Shown: positions 21,000 to 32,236, numbered from the stretch's first letter. The stretch is 64,000 nt of DNA from an uncultured Pseudomonadales bacterium (GCA_949372635.1 CASIAB010000005.1:124001-188000); one strand, 5' to 3'. The notes: generated from the sequence alone by a model not told the origin. Made by a program: numbers and translations.

Positions 21000-22448
21000 G
21001 TGTCTAACAATGTAGAAATTAACGCCCGTCCTGAGCCAGATCAGGTACTCGTCGACATCGCAGATTACATCTGCGATTATGAAATCAACTCCACCGAGGC
21101 CTACGATACCGCTCGCAACTGTCTCATGGATACACTCGGCTGCGGCCTGCTCGCCCTGCGTTTTCCTGAATGCACCAAATTACTTGGACCTCTCGTCGAG
21201 GGCACCGTGGTTCCCAATGGAGCTCGCGTTCCCGGCACACAGTTTAGACTAGACCCTGTCAAGGCCGCTTGGGATATAGGTTGTATCGTCCGTTGGCTGG
21301 ACTATAACGACACTTGGCTAGCAGCGGAATGGGGCCACCCTTCCGACAATCTAGGCGCGATTCTCGCAGTCGCCGACTTCCTCTCGCAGCAAAATGTAGC
21401 TGCTGGCAAGCCGCCTCTCACCATGCATGACGTGCTGACAGCAATGATCAAAGCACATGAAATACAAGGGGTTTTGGCTCTGGAGAACAGCTTTAACCGT
21501 GTAGGCCTCTGCCACGTCTTGCTGGTTCGTGTCGCATCGACAGCCGTAGCTACACAGATGATGGGCGGTACTCGCGAACAAATCATTGACGCCCTGTCTC
21601 AAGCTTGGCTGGATGGCTCTAGCCTTCGTACCTACAGGCATTCGCCGAACGCCGGCCCTCGCAAGTCTTGGGCTGCGGGTGACGCAACCTCGCGCGCTGT
21701 GCGCCTGGCAGACTTCACGATGCGCGGAGAGATCGGCTACCCTAGCGTGCTCACCGCGCCAACTTGGGGCTTCTATGATGTTTCTTTTAATGGAAAACCT
21801 TTCCAATTTACAAGATCTTATGGCAGCTATGTAATGGAAAACATCTTATTTAAGATATCCTTCCCTGCCGAGTTCCATTCCCAGACTGCAGCCGAGGCCT
21901 CAGTTCAGCTTCACCCAGAGGTTAAAGATCGTTTGCCGGAGATCGAGAAGATCGTTATCCATACTCATGAGTCTGCGATACGTATCATCAGCAAGAGCGG
22001 CCCACTGAATAACCCAGCCGACCGTGATCATTGCCTACAGTATATGACAGCCGTACCACTCGCCTTTGGCAATTTGGTAGCTGAGGACTATGAGGATAGT
22101 TTTCACGCGGCCAACCCGATAATCGATGAGCTGCGCGAGAAGATGGAAATACATGAGAACCCCACCTACTCAAAAGAGTACTTGGAACCCGAGAAACGCT
22201 CTATCGCTAATGCTATGCAGGTCTTCTTCAAAGACGGCAGCAGCACCGAACAAGTAGAAATCAACTACCCTGTTGGCCATCGTCGCCGTCGCGAGGAAGG
22301 CATTCCACTTCTAGAGGAGAAGTTCAAGGCCAATCTAGCTACACGCTTCCCAGCCAAACGCAGCGCCAAAATCTTCGAGCTCTGCAAGGATCAGAAGGCT
22401 CTTGAGCAAACTGCCGTTAATAACTTTATGGACCTTTTTGTCATATAA
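21000..22448 (+). CDS. prpD: 2-methylcitrate dehydratase PrpD
   Basis: 482-aa intact ORF, GTG start; [62 protein letters not shown]. Confidence 0.96.
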   Translation: MSNNVEINARPEPDQVLVDIADYICDYEINSTEAYDTARNCLMDTLGCGLLALRFPECTKLLGPLVEGTVVPNGARVPGTQFRLDPVKAAWDIGCIVRWLDYNDTWLAAEWGHPSDNLGAILAVADFLSQQNVAAGKPPLTMHDVLTAMIKAHEIQGVLALENSFNRVGLCHVLLVRVASTAVATQMMGGTREQIIDALSQAWLDGSSLRTYRHSPNAGPRKSWAAGDATSRAVRLADFTMRGEIGYPSVLTAPTWGFYDVSFNGKPFQFTRSYGSYVMENILFKISFPAEFHSQTAAEASVQLHPEVKDRLPEIEKIVIHTHESAIRIISKSGPLNNPADRDHCLQYMTAVPLAFGNLVAEDYEDSFHAANPIIDELREKMEIHENPTYSKEYLEPEKRSIANAMQVFFKDGSSTEQVEINYPVGHRRRREEGIPLLEEKFKANLATRFPAKRSAKIFELCKDQKALEQTAVNNFMDLFVI

Positions 22449-23072
22449 AACATTAGTTAAGCATACCAAATTTATGTTTTTAAATGATTTGCAACTATAA
22501 AACCGAAGATGAAGAACGCGTCAGCAAAGACTCGGGCTCCATCTTCGACTTTTCAAGGACACACGACCGTAGCAATAGATGGCCTGCCTCACAGAGTTAA
22601 CACCTGCCCTCGCGCAGTAAATGCAGACGAATAAATACTCACCCAAGTCTTATCATCCTCGTCCCATAGGGCTTGTCTAGCCCAGTCCGCTAGAACTGGA
22701 ACTCCAACATACTAGCATCCTCCCATTCTCCCGCACCGCTGCGCCCAATTAGCCAAAACTGCTATTCCCTGTGCGCGCAGCTGTACAGTGCAATCTTTCT
22801 CCTGACTCCGAGCGCGCTTCACTTTATGCGCATTGTCTGTCTAGGTTTTTCCTATGAGAAATCAGCGAATCCGGCATCATCAATGAATTATTGACAACTT
22901 AGATTATTTTTAGTTTGTAAAGATTTATTTTAAATAAATTTCTCTATAACTTCATAAACACCGCACTAACTTCTCACAAAAAGAGATTTATGCGGAAGCA
23001 CAGCACGTGTATGACAAACGCAGAAATCTATTTAAGCGTGCACATCCTTGTCATTTTACGAACCCTGCACGG

Positions 23073-23100
23073 CTTGAAACCGTTTGGCCTATCCCCATAT
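23073..23100 (+). promoter_or_regulatory. Sigma32 heat-shock promoter
   Basis: CTTGAAA (23073-23079) - 13 nt - CCCCATAT (23093-23100), matching CTTGAAA/CCCCATNT, about 100 nt before hsp20. Confidence 0.88.
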
Positions 23101-23106
23101 TGGACA

Positions 23107-23205
23107 CTGTAGCGAGCGCTCAAGAGAGGCTCGCACACAGCCCGATCGATTCGATGGGCAATTAAACTCAACTACATATTGCTTAAAAGAAAGGATATGA
23201 ATATG
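23107..23205 (+). promoter_or_regulatory. Candidate ROSE-like RNA thermometer in the hsp20 5'UTR
   Basis: Final hairpin CAUAUUGCUU-AAAAGA-AAGGAUAUG (23175-23199) sequesters the SD; UUGCU opposes AGGA as in ROSE elements. Two further hairpins lie upstream. Confidence 0.6.
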
Positions 23206-23679
23206 CGTACATTAGATTTTTCACCCTTATACCGCTCCACCGTGGGCTTTGACCACCTATCTTCGTTGCTGGACTCTGTAAATCGCGGCGATGCCAATCA
23301 ACCTAGCTATCCCCCATACAACATCGAACTTCTAGAGACGGATAAATACCAGATCACTATGGCCCTAGCTGGCTTCGAAGAAGCCGAGTTGGATATACAA
23401 ACTGAGAAGGGAACATTGACGGTTGCTGGCCAAAAGGCCGGCGAAGGGGCAACTGGTCGAAATTATCTACACCAGGGCATCGCCGCACGCAATTTCCAGC
23501 GGCGCTTTCAGCTGGCCGACCATGTTGAGGTTACTGGCGCACACATGGACCATGGCCTGCTCTACATAGACCTAGTACGTGAGATTCCTGAGGCTATGAA
23601 GCCGAAGAAGATCACCATCGGTAGCGAACAAGCCGCGTTTATCGATGTAAACAAGCAAAACGCTGCACAAGTAGCATAA
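23203..23679 (+). CDS. ibpA: Small heat-shock protein, Hsp20/IbpA family
   Basis: MRTLDFSPLYRSTVGFDHLSSLLD...YPPYNIELLETDKYQITMALAGFEEAELDIQTEKGTLTVAGQK. Start after SD AAGGA chosen; track starts at 23179. Confidence 0.93.
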   Translation: MRTLDFSPLYRSTVGFDHLSSLLDSVNRGDANQPSYPPYNIELLETDKYQITMALAGFEEAELDIQTEKGTLTVAGQKAGEGATGRNYLHQGIAARNFQRRFQLADHVEVTGAHMDHGLLYIDLVREIPEAMKPKKITIGSEQAAFIDVNKQNAAQVA

Positions 23680-23706
23680 ACAGCTAGTTAATAGCCAAAG
23701 ATCAGG

Positions 23707-23736
23707 GCGCCATGGTTTGTTCATGGCGCTTTGTTT
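23707..23736 (+). terminator. Rho-independent terminator of hsp20
   Basis: GCGCCATG-gtttgtt-CATGGCGC followed by TTTGTTT. Confidence 0.8.
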
Positions 23737-23946
23737 GATACACGCTCGAGAACTTAACCCTGCCTGCCCTACTAGCGGCGAATTCAGACAGGCTTGTGAG
23801 TTTGTTGTAAACCTTTTGAGCGTTTAAAAAGAAAATAGAGCAGCATTAACCCAAAGCAGAGTGAAATATGAAAATTATTAATAACGCAACAGGAGGCTGA
23901 ATACCTGTTTGAAAGATTGCTGGCCAGCAAAAGCTTAAGTGATCAG

Positions 23947-25200
23947 CTAGTCCAACTTATGGACGACGAGCCCGCTCTTTAGCTTGGGCTCAAACCAAGT
24001 AGACTTAGGCGGCATAACCTCGTCCGCATCGGCGATAGACATCAGGCTTTCAATTGAAGTTGGGTATAGAGCAAAAGCAGCCGCCCATTCCCCTGTATCG
24101 ACTCGTCTTTCTAGCTCCGCTAAACCTCTTATTCCACCTACGAAGTCCACTCGTTTGTCGGTACGCTGATCTACTATGTCTAGCAACGGCGTAAACACGC
24201 AGTCCTGCAATATACTTACATCTAAACTGCTCACCGGATTCGCCTCATCGATTTGCGAAGTTAGATTGTTATTACTTTTAAGCGTGTACCATTGCCTGTC
24301 TAAGTAGAGCGCAAAATCTCTAGCAGAATCTGGCTTCGCTGCCTGCAGGTCTGTCTTTTGAATATCAAAGTTTGCACTTAGCTTCTCCAAAAATTCTGCA
24401 CTATCGGCACCGCGTAAATCTTTTACGATCCTGTTGTAGTCAAGAATCTGCATTTGATTGTCGGGAAATAATACGACGAGGAAATAATTATACGACTCAT
24501 CGCCTCTATGCTCAGGGTTCTGCTTTTGGCGCAGATGCTTCACACGCAATGCCGCCGCAGACCGGTGATGGCCATCTGCGACATACAGATGCTTGATCTT
24601 GGAAAATGCAGCTTCAATATCAGCAGATAGCGTTACATTTTCCACAACCCAGAACACATGTCGTGTGCCGTCTTCCGCTTCGAAGTCGTACTCTGCATCC
24701 GTAGCCATAACCCTGGTGATTAATGCATCCACTTCGACATGGGCTTTATAGGTTAGAAATACCGGGCCAACCTGCGCATCCAATGCAACCATGTGATTAA
24801 CCCTGTCGTCCTCTTTTACTGGGCGTGTGAATTCATGCTTCTTGATCAGGTTGTTCTCATACGCATCCACTGAGGCTGCCGCCACAAGACCCACCTGCTC
24901 GTGCTCTCCCATCACCTGCTTGTACACATAAAGCTTCTCTTCGCGGTCTTGCTTTAGCGTACCCTCTGCTTGGAATCGATCTAGGTTTTCCCTGCCCTTC
25001 TCATAAACTGATTGATCGTGTACATCTACCGATGCATCCATATCAATTTCTGGCTTGTTAATGTGCAGAAAGCTAAGGGGATTATCCTTGGCGAGCTCGA
25101 ACGCCTCTTCTCTATTGAGAACATCGTAAGGATCAGAGGCAACTTTCGCTGCAAGCTCTCTGCTTGGTCGAAGACCCCGAAAGGGTTTAATCAATTTCAT
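23947..25200 (-). CDS. DUF1015 family protein
   Basis: MKLIKPFRGLRPSRELAAKVASDPYDVLNREEA...HVFWVVE...LYVADGHHRSAAAL...NYFLVVLFPDNQMQILDYNR. Confidence 0.88.
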   Translation of the reverse strand: MKLIKPFRGLRPSRELAAKVASDPYDVLNREEAFELAKDNPLSFLHINKPEIDMDASVDVHDQSVYEKGRENLDRFQAEGTLKQDREEKLYVYKQVMGEHEQVGLVAAASVDAYENNLIKKHEFTRPVKEDDRVNHMVALDAQVGPVFLTYKAHVEVDALITRVMATDAEYDFEAEDGTRHVFWVVENVTLSADIEAAFSKIKHLYVADGHHRSAAALRVKHLRQKQNPEHRGDESYNYFLVVLFPDNQMQILDYNRIVKDLRGADSAEFLEKLSANFDIQKTDLQAAKPDSARDFALYLDRQWYTLKSNNNLTSQIDEANPVSSLDVSILQDCVFTPLLDIVDQRTDKRVDFVGGIRGLAELERRVDTGEWAAAFALYPTSIESLMSIADADEVMPPKSTWFEPKLKSGLVVHKLD

Positions 25201-25561
25201 TGTGAATTCCAATTGTATTCGCGTCTCTTTCGTGGATATCAAAAATGCCATTCATGACTTTTTGATATGTCATGCCGAGTGCTGTTAGATTTATTTGCTA
25301 CCAAACACATATTCGCCCTGCTAATTTCGCTCCTGCGGGTTTATCTGAAATTTTCTATCCTATCCAGAAAAGCCTAATAAGGGTATTATCGCACTTTACT
25401 TGCAACCACGAAAACTGCTTTTCCGCCCCATCCTAATTCTGCAGTCTGCACTCTTCAAGCGCCTCCGAGAAAGCTTCGACTTCTTATATTTTCGCACTAC
25501 TTAACTCGCCTCTGAAGCCCAATAATTCGAAAATGCGAACTGACTGCGACTTACCAACAAC

Positions 25562-26080
25562 TCAGACAATGTCGAGCTCCGGATATGCAAAATTTGGTGC
25601 GTCGTTCCTACTCGCCTCATTGACAATATTGGAGGCATTATAGAGTCGCGTAATACTCTCCAATCTAGCCGATAGATTCACAATATCGCCGATCACTGAA
25701 TAGTTCATTCGCTTGCTGGAATCCAGATTGCCTGCAACTACGATGTCTGTCGTAATTCCTACGCATACTGACAGGCCGGAACCCATTTTCTCCAATCCCA
25801 CTGTTATATTTAGAAGAGCGCTCTTTGCGTTGGCGGTGTTAGTTGTTCCCTTGATCGGTACTCCGAATAAGGCCATCACGGCATCGCAGTTGTACTTGGC
25901 CACTATTACCTGATGTAACTCAGCATATCACTGATAGTGCTGAGCACTATGTTTGGTGCCTATAACACCCCCTTTGGAAGCAGCTCTTCGCAGAGTGTGG
26001 TGAAGCCGCGAATGCCCGAAAATAGAATAGTAACTACTCGTTCACCGCCGCCGAGTTCGACGGGGTTATTGAGCAACTAG
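25562..26080 (-). pseudogene. Class III adenylate/guanylate cyclase catalytic-domain remnant
   Basis: NPVELGGGERVVTILFSGIRGFTTLCEELLPKGVL* followed by ...CDAVMALFGVPIKGTTNTANAKSALL...VCVGITTDIVVAGNLDSSKRMNYSVIGDIVNLSARLE, with internal stops and missing core residues. Confidence 0.88.
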
Positions 26081-26089
26081 TCAAGCAGT

Positions 26090-26677
26090 TCACACAAGGT
26101 GCTTTTCTAATGCCTTTCTGACTTCAGCGGAAGAGAACCCTCGGGATATCAAGAACCCGGATAATTTTCTGTGCTTTTTAGAACCGAAGCTCAGTTTTTC
26201 TTGGCTTCGAAGCCTCTTGGTGGTCAACTGGCCAGCTGAAATTTGCCAGTGTTCGTCAGCTTTACTGAGATATCTAGCTATAACCATCTCACTCACTCGC
26301 CTTCCAGCCAGATCAGCACGTATGTGCAAGTAGGCAAACCCTCTAGACTTGCGGTACCTCACGTAAGATTCAGTGAAGCGATCATCTGACTGTAAATCCT
26401 CAGTCTTCAGAACATCAAGCACTTCGAGTAGCAAAGAGCTATCCGATTCCGGAAATTTTTTATTCAGTTTTTGGGTAAGTTCATAAAAAGAATGTTCCCG
26501 ACGGGCCAGATAGTCCATTGCGGCCCGCCGAAGAACAGGGGCATCGTTACAAGATGCTGTCTCGGATACTTTACTAGTCTTCCTACTTCTAGTCTTTTCT
26601 GATCTTTCCACTTTATCCGAATTATAAATCGACTCTTCATTATCAGCAGGAGAAGGGCCTATTGATAACGAAGGCAT
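26090..26677 (-). CDS. recX: Regulatory protein RecX
   Basis: AAMDYLARREHSFYELTQKLNKKFP...DRFTESYVRYRKSRGFAYLHIRADLAGRRVSEMVI; directly after recA. Start uncertain. Confidence 0.87.
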   Translation of the reverse strand: MPSLSIGPSPADNEESIYNSDKVERSEKTRSRKTSKVSETASCNDAPVLRRAAMDYLARREHSFYELTQKLNKKFPESDSSLLLEVLDVLKTEDLQSDDRFTESYVRYRKSRGFAYLHIRADLAGRRVSEMVIARYLSKADEHWQISAGQLTTKRLRSQEKLSFGSKKHRKLSGFLISRGFSSAEVRKALEKHLV

Positions 26678-26691
26678 CTGAGTCTGCAGCT

Positions 26692-27774
26692 CTAGCTGCC
26701 CTTCTTCGCGTCAGCTAAAACTATAACGTCATCATCATTGGCTGGCGTCTCTTCGGAGTTAGCTGCCTCTTCGGTATCGCTACCTAATAACTGAGTACGA
26801 ATCTGCAATTCGATTTCTTCAGCGGTATGCGGGTTCTCTTTCAGAAATACAGCGGCATTCTTCTTGCCTTGGCCGATTTTCTCGCCTTTGTAAGCATACC
26901 AAGCGCCAGATTTCTCTACCAAACCCTGCTTTACGCCTAGGTCGACAATCTCACCTAGGTGAAAGATTCCCTTCCCATACATGATCTGAAATTCCGCCTG
27001 CCTAAAAGGTGGTGCTACCTTATTCTTAACAACCTTCACCCGAGTCTCGTTTCCGACGACCTCGTCACCCTCTTTGATCGAACCGATGCGACGAATATCC
27101 AATCGCACAGAGGAATAGAATTTAAGTGCGTTGCCACCGGTAGTGGTTTCAGGGGAGCCAAACATAACACCAATCTTCATCCGAATTTGGTTAATAAAGA
27201 TAACCAGGGTATTCGAGTTCTTGATATTGCCTGTCATCTTTCTGAGAGCCTGAGACATCAGCCGAGCCTGCAGCCCCATGTGGGTGTCGCCCATGTCGCC
27301 TTCGATTTCTGCCTTAGGAGTCAAGGCGGCTACTGAGTCGATTACTACAACATCCAATGCCCCGGAGCGCACAACCATGTCGCAGATTTCTAATGCTTGC
27401 TCACCGGTATCCGGTTGGCTCACGAGCAGATTATCGACATCGACACCCAGATTACCGGCATAGATAGGATCGAGCGCGTGTTCCGCGTCAATGAATGCGC
27501 AGCTACCGCCTGCTTTTTGTGCTTCGGCGATAACCTGTAAGGTTAATGTCGTTTTACCAGAGGACTCTGGCCCGTATATCTCAACAACCCTGCCTCGCGG
27601 AAGACCGCCTATGCCTAGCGCGATATCTAGCCCTAATGAACCAGTAGAAATAGCCGGTATCGGTTCGCGATCGGTATCTCCGAGTCGCATCATAGAACCC
27701 TTACCAAATTGTCTCTCGATTTGCGTCAGTGCCGCCGCTAGTGCCTTTTCCTTGCTGCCGTTATCTTCAATCAT
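26692..27774 (-). CDS. recA: Recombinase RecA
   Basis: [30 protein letters not shown] etc.; start chosen at [16 protein letters not shown]. Confidence 0.98.
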   Translation of the reverse strand: MIEDNGSKEKALAAALTQIERQFGKGSMMRLGDTDREPIPAISTGSLGLDIALGIGGLPRGRVVEIYGPESSGKTTLTLQVIAEAQKAGGSCAFIDAEHALDPIYAGNLGVDVDNLLVSQPDTGEQALEICDMVVRSGALDVVVIDSVAALTPKAEIEGDMGDTHMGLQARLMSQALRKMTGNIKNSNTLVIFINQIRMKIGVMFGSPETTTGGNALKFYSSVRLDIRRIGSIKEGDEVVGNETRVKVVKNKVAPPFRQAEFQIMYGKGIFHLGEIVDLGVKQGLVEKSGAWYAYKGEKIGQGKKNAAVFLKENPHTAEEIELQIRTQLLGSDTEEAANSEETPANDDDVIVLADAKKGS

Positions 27775-27907
27775 CTTAATTTCCTTGTGTTTAAATTCAC
27801 AACTGAAGCCTGGTTCCATGAGTAAAGCAGTTGTCGGGTTTCCCCTTACACTCAGTTTCCTGAGCCCCTATAAATAGTAGCCTGTCCCCAGCTACTTACT
27901 AAATTTT

Positions 27908-28198
27908 CTAGATACTTTCTCCAGCAATTCTCCTAGCCGACTGGTCAATGCATAGCTGCACCAACTTTTCCGCTAGGCGTTCGCTGTTTATCTGGTGGCT
28001 CAAACTAGATGTCACTTCCATAACCATCGATGGACCCGCAGCGGGTAACATCGAGTTCAGCCATAAATCGTATAGTCCTGTCGCTGTGGTAGCGATCGAC
28101 CCTAACCTAGCAGATGTATTATTTGTTAAACCGTTTGTTAAACCATCTTCTAAATTTCTTGCCGGATTGCTAACTGTGTTTCTAATTGAACTATGCAT
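27908..28198 (-). CDS. Unrecognised 96-aa ORF between pncC and recA, preceded by tandem LexA boxes
   Basis: MHSSIRNTVSNPARNLEDGLTNGLTNNTSARLGSIATTATGLYDLWLNSMLPAAGPSMVMEVTSSLSHQINSERLAEKLVQLCIDQSARRIAGESI. Confidence 0.65.
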   Translation of the reverse strand: MHSSIRNTVSNPARNLEDGLTNGLTNNTSARLGSIATTATGLYDLWLNSMLPAAGPSMVMEVTSSLSHQINSERLAEKLVQLCIDQSARRIAGESI

Positions 28199-28267
28199 CG
28201 TCTTAACCTAATTCTATTAATTTTAGCTATTGCCTGGTTTCTCGAGGCTTCAGCCGTTTCATATATG

Positions 28268-28283
28268 CTGTATATACGTACAG
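28268..28283. promoter_or_regulatory. LexA (SOS) box 1
   Basis: CTGTATATACGTACAG, CTG-N10-CAG consensus. Confidence 0.88.
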
Positions 28284-28305
28284 CACAATTTTAACCAAAT
28301 TTATA

Positions 28306-28321
28306 CTGTATATACAACCAG
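28306..28321. promoter_or_regulatory. LexA (SOS) box 2
   Basis: CTGTATATACAACCAG, CTG-N10-CAG, 38 bp from box 1. Confidence 0.8.
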
Positions 28322-28358
28322 TATATTGGCAAAAATCCCAATTCCTTTAGTTTTCTTA

Positions 28359-28859
28359 TCAATTGATTAGCAGAAGGCAGCCTTCGAGCGCGGCAAGGAC
28401 CGTTGCGCGCCTGACAGACTCTCTGCCTCCGCTGAAATGAAAGCAACGAGCTAAACTCTTATCTTCCCACTGCCAGGCAATCCAAACCGTACCCACGGGT
28501 TTTTCCTCGGTGCCACCATCCGGCCCGGCTACGCCGCTGACGGCAACAGCTAGATTTGCCCTGCTGCCCTGAATAGCTCCTGCTGTCATAGCTAGCACTG
28601 TTGCCTCGCTCACGGCACCAGGGCCGTCTATGCTGAACAAAGCTGGAGGAACGCTTAACAAGCGCTGCTTTGCCTTATCGGAATAGGTGACGAAGCCGCT
28701 ATCGAACCAGGCAGAACTGCCGCTGAGCGCGGTAAGCGATTGGGATATCCATCCGCCGGTGCAAGATTCAGCGGTCGAGATAATAATTTTTTTTGCGAGG
28801 AGTTTGTCCGCAAGCTGTAGGACAAGTTTGGAAATCGCGTTAGAAAGGGAATCAGACAT
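28359..28859 (-). CDS. pncC: Nicotinamide-nucleotide amidase (CinA C-terminal family)
   Basis: IISTAESCTGGWISQSLTALSGSSAWFDSGFVTYSDKAKQRLL; GVAGPDGGTEEKPVGTVWIAW. Confidence 0.94.
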   Translation of the reverse strand: MSDSLSNAISKLVLQLADKLLAKKIIISTAESCTGGWISQSLTALSGSSAWFDSGFVTYSDKAKQRLLSVPPALFSIDGPGAVSEATVLAMTAGAIQGSRANLAVAVSGVAGPDGGTEEKPVGTVWIAWQWEDKSLARCFHFSGGRESVRRATVLAALEGCLLLIN

Positions 28860-29073
28860 ATACTCATGTTAGCGAGTTCGACAGTTGATGTGAACCACGA
28901 TTAAGCCGCTGCAGCCAATCTTCTGCATGCCCTAAGTGCGCCAGTTTTTTAACCCAGCTAAGAAAGCAATTTAGCGATGCCACCGCTTCGCCAAACCGTG
29001 TAGAATTCTGAATCACAGCAACGCAGAATAAGAACAAAACTCACCTCATTCAGACAATTCAGTAGTTAGCCAT

Positions 29074-31707
29074 TTGACCGACGCACAAACACACACCCCC
29101 ATGATGCAGCAATTTTTGCGCATCAAAGCCCAGCATCAAGACAGCCTGTTGTTCTACCGCATGGGTGATTTCTATGAGTTGTTTTTCGAAGACGCGAAGA
29201 ACGCGTCCAATATCCTAGGCATAACACTCACAGCACGCGGCAAGACCGCCGGCGAGCCTATTCCTATGTGCGGCATACCCTATCATGCGGCTGACCGTTA
29301 TCTAGCGAAACTCGTTGACGCTGGGGTATCAATCGCGATCTGTGAGCAGATCGGAGATCCTGCCACAAGTAAGGGCCCCATGGAGAGACAAGTGGTTAGA
29401 ATCATCACGCCGGGGACGGTGAGTGATGAAGCTCTACTCGACGAGCACCGCGACAATTGTCTGCTGGCCATCAGCGCGACGGTAAGCGCCACCGGCACTC
29501 AAAAAACCTATGGCATCGCCTTCTTGAATATAAGCAGCGGTAGGTTTGTGCTCAGTGAGTTGCAAGGACTCGATGCACTGACGTCGGAGATAGGCCGCAT
29601 TCAGCCGGCTGAAATACTGCTACAGGAAGAATTAACTGAGGTCGAAGCAGCACTCAACCATCCGGCAAAACGCCGGCGACCGATATGGGAGTTCGAGATT
29701 GAAAACGCGAATAGAGTCCTCACAGAGCATTTCAATACGCGCGACCTTTGTGCTTTCGATTGTCAGGATCTAAGCGCTGCTTTACAGGCCGCAGGCTGCC
29801 TCTTTCAATACGCTAAGGAAACACAGAAATCGGACCTACCTCATATTCAAGGTATACAGGTAGAGCGCCAGGAAGATAGCGTCACCTTAGATGTCGCCAG
29901 TCGCCGCAATCTCGAATTAGATATCAATCTAGCCGGGGGTAAAGACAACACCCTGCTTTCGGTCATCGACCGCACGGCAACTACGATGGGCAGCCGCCTA
30001 CTTTCGCGCTGGATCAACAGACCACTGCGCGACCGAGAACAGCTGCAACGACGGCAACAGGCTGTCGCCGCCGTGAAGAGTGATTTCCATTTTGAAGCAC
30101 TTTATGAAGTGCTGAAGACCATCGGTGATTTGGAACGTATCATTGCTAGACTTGGGTTACGCTCGGCACGGCCGCGTGATCTTGCAAAGCTGCGCGATGG
30201 CCTGTGCCAACTTCCTGAACTACAGCAAAAGCTAGCCACAATTTCATCGACCTACGTTGGCGAACTAGCGAAGCGCATCGGGGAATATCCGCAGCAAAGT
30301 AAACTATTAATTCGTGCTATGAAAGAAAACCCGCCAGTCGTTATTCGCGAGGGAGGTGTGATCGCCGAAGGTTACGATGTCGAGCTTGATGAACTGCGCA
30401 ATCTGAGCAGCAACGCAGGTCAATATCTTGTCGATCTCGAGCTGCGAGAAAAAGAACGCACTGGCATAAGTACACTCAAGGTCGGTTACAACCGCGTGCA
30501 CGGCTATTACATCGAAATTAGTAAGGGTCAGGCTAGCACCGAATTGCCTGCCGAATACGTTCGACGTCAAACACTGAAGAACGCCGAGCGTTTCATCACA
30601 CCCGAATTGAAAGAATTCGAAGACAAAGTGTTAAGCGCACGCAGTAAATCATTGAGTCGCGAGAAGGCTCTATATGAGGCACTGCTAGAAGAGCTCGCCA
30701 CCCAGCTCACTAGACTAATTGCCAGCGCCAAAGCGCTTGCCGAGCTAGATGTGCTCAACTGCTTCGCCGAACGCGCCGTGAACCTTGAATACTGTGAACC
30801 CGAGTTAAGCGATAAGCCTGGGATAACTATAGATGGTGGCAGACACCCAGTCGTGGAGAAGGTCACTAGCGACACATTCGTTGCCAATGATCTCTGTCTA
30901 AACCTTAACCAGAAGATGCTAATCATTACTGGGCCGAATATGGGCGGTAAGTCTACTTATATGCGACAGACAGCCCTTATCGTATTGCTCGCCTTATGCG
31001 GCAGCCATGTCCCGGCTGCAACAGTAAAGCTCGGGCCGATCGATAGAATATTCACTCGCATCGGCTCATCCGACGATCTCGCCGGCGGTCGTTCTACTTT
31101 CATGGTGGAAATGACCGAAACAGCGAATATTCTGCACAACGCTACAAAAGATAGCTTGGTTCTTATGGACGAGATTGGTAGAGGCACCAGCACTTTCGAC
31201 GGACTGTCTCTAGCATGGGCTGCCTCGGTCTATATCGCAGAACAGGTGAAAGCCTACACCCTGTTTGCCACACACTATTTCGAGCTTACCCTTCTGCCTG
31301 AGACTTTCGAGACGATAGTTAACGTGCATCTAGATGCTATTGAGCATGACAATGGCATCGTATTCCTGCATTCAGTCAAAACGGGCCCTGCCAACCAGAG
31401 TTATGGCCTACAGGTAGCGCAGCTAGCAGGTATACCGCGCGCGGTTATCGAGAAAGCACGTAAAAAGTTGCAGCAATTGGAGAATGAAACTTCGGTGCAG
31501 CCATCTGCCAAGCCGGCCGGCACTAGAAGACCCCCACCATCCCCTTCTATGCCTTTAGGCGGCCTCGATTCGCCGTTTCAAAGTGAGATGTTCGCTACTG
31601 CGCCGCATCCCACAGTCGATTTTCTGCAGAAGCTGGAGGTTGATGACATTACGGCGAAAGAAGCACTGAAAATCCTCTACGAACTGAAACAGAAAGCAGA
31701 CAGCTGA
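29074..31707 (+). CDS. mutS: DNA mismatch repair protein MutS
   Basis: 877 aa; [34 protein letters not shown]...[22 protein letters not shown] start. Confidence 0.98.
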   Translation: MTDAQTHTPMMQQFLRIKAQHQDSLLFYRMGDFYELFFEDAKNASNILGITLTARGKTAGEPIPMCGIPYHAADRYLAKLVDAGVSIAICEQIGDPATSKGPMERQVVRIITPGTVSDEALLDEHRDNCLLAISATVSATGTQKTYGIAFLNISSGRFVLSELQGLDALTSEIGRIQPAEILLQEELTEVEAALNHPAKRRRPIWEFEIENANRVLTEHFNTRDLCAFDCQDLSAALQAAGCLFQYAKETQKSDLPHIQGIQVERQEDSVTLDVASRRNLELDINLAGGKDNTLLSVIDRTATTMGSRLLSRWINRPLRDREQLQRRQQAVAAVKSDFHFEALYEVLKTIGDLERIIARLGLRSARPRDLAKLRDGLCQLPELQQKLATISSTYVGELAKRIGEYPQQSKLLIRAMKENPPVVIREGGVIAEGYDVELDELRNLSSNAGQYLVDLELREKERTGISTLKVGYNRVHGYYIEISKGQASTELPAEYVRRQTLKNAERFITPELKEFEDKVLSARSKSLSREKALYEALLEELATQLTRLIASAKALAELDVLNCFAERAVNLEYCEPELSDKPGITIDGGRHPVVEKVTSDTFVANDLCLNLNQKMLIITGPNMGGKSTYMRQTALIVLLALCGSHVPAATVKLGPIDRIFTRIGSSDDLAGGRSTFMVEMTETANILHNATKDSLVLMDEIGRGTSTFDGLSLAWAASVYIAEQVKAYTLFATHYFELTLLPETFETIVNVHLDAIEHDNGIVFLHSVKTGPANQSYGLQVAQLAGIPRAVIEKARKKLQQLENETSVQPSAKPAGTRRPPPSPSMPLGGLDSPFQSEMFATAPHPTVDFLQKLEVDDITAKEALKILYELKQKADS

Positions 31708-31912
31708 ATGTAGGGCCTAAATAAAAAACTCAGGCAATAAATCCTCCAGCACAATGGAAAACTGCCGAAAAAAACTGATAGAATGCACGCCGCGAAGCCG
31801 CGCCATCGCACGCTAAAGGGCGGTACAAAGCTAACTAGGCTCAGCGATGCGCCAGATTGGCGCAATTGAAAAGATCAGCCAGAATTACCGGAATCAAAGG
31901 TTTGGAGATAAC

Positions 31913-32236
31913 ATGACATTCATAGTAGGTGATAATTGTATTCGCTGTAAGCACACTGACTGTGTTGAAGTATGCCCGGTAGATTGTTTCTACGAAGGAC
32001 CTAACTTTCTGGTAATTCACCCGGACGAGTGCATAGATTGTGCGCTATGTGAGCCAGAATGCCCGGTTGATGCAATTTACGCGGAAGACGAACTACCCGA
32101 AGATCAGCAGGGTTTTCTAGCATTGAATGCCGAGCTGGCGGAAATTTGGTCAAACATCACCGAGAAGAAAGATGCTCTGCCTGATGCTGAGGAATGGACT
32201 GACAAGGCACAAAAGCTGCAATTCCTAGAGCGCTAG
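31913..32236 (+). CDS. fdxA: 7Fe ferredoxin FdxA
   Basis: [60 protein letters not shown]. Confidence 0.95.
   Translation: MTFIVGDNCIRCKHTDCVEVCPVDCFYEGPNFLVIHPDECIDCALCEPECPVDAIYAEDELPEDQQGFLALNAELAEIWSNITEKKDALPDAEEWTDKAQKLQFLER

Noticed and set aside
21351-21806. 151-aa minus-strand ORF
   Set aside because: Fully antisense to intact prpD.
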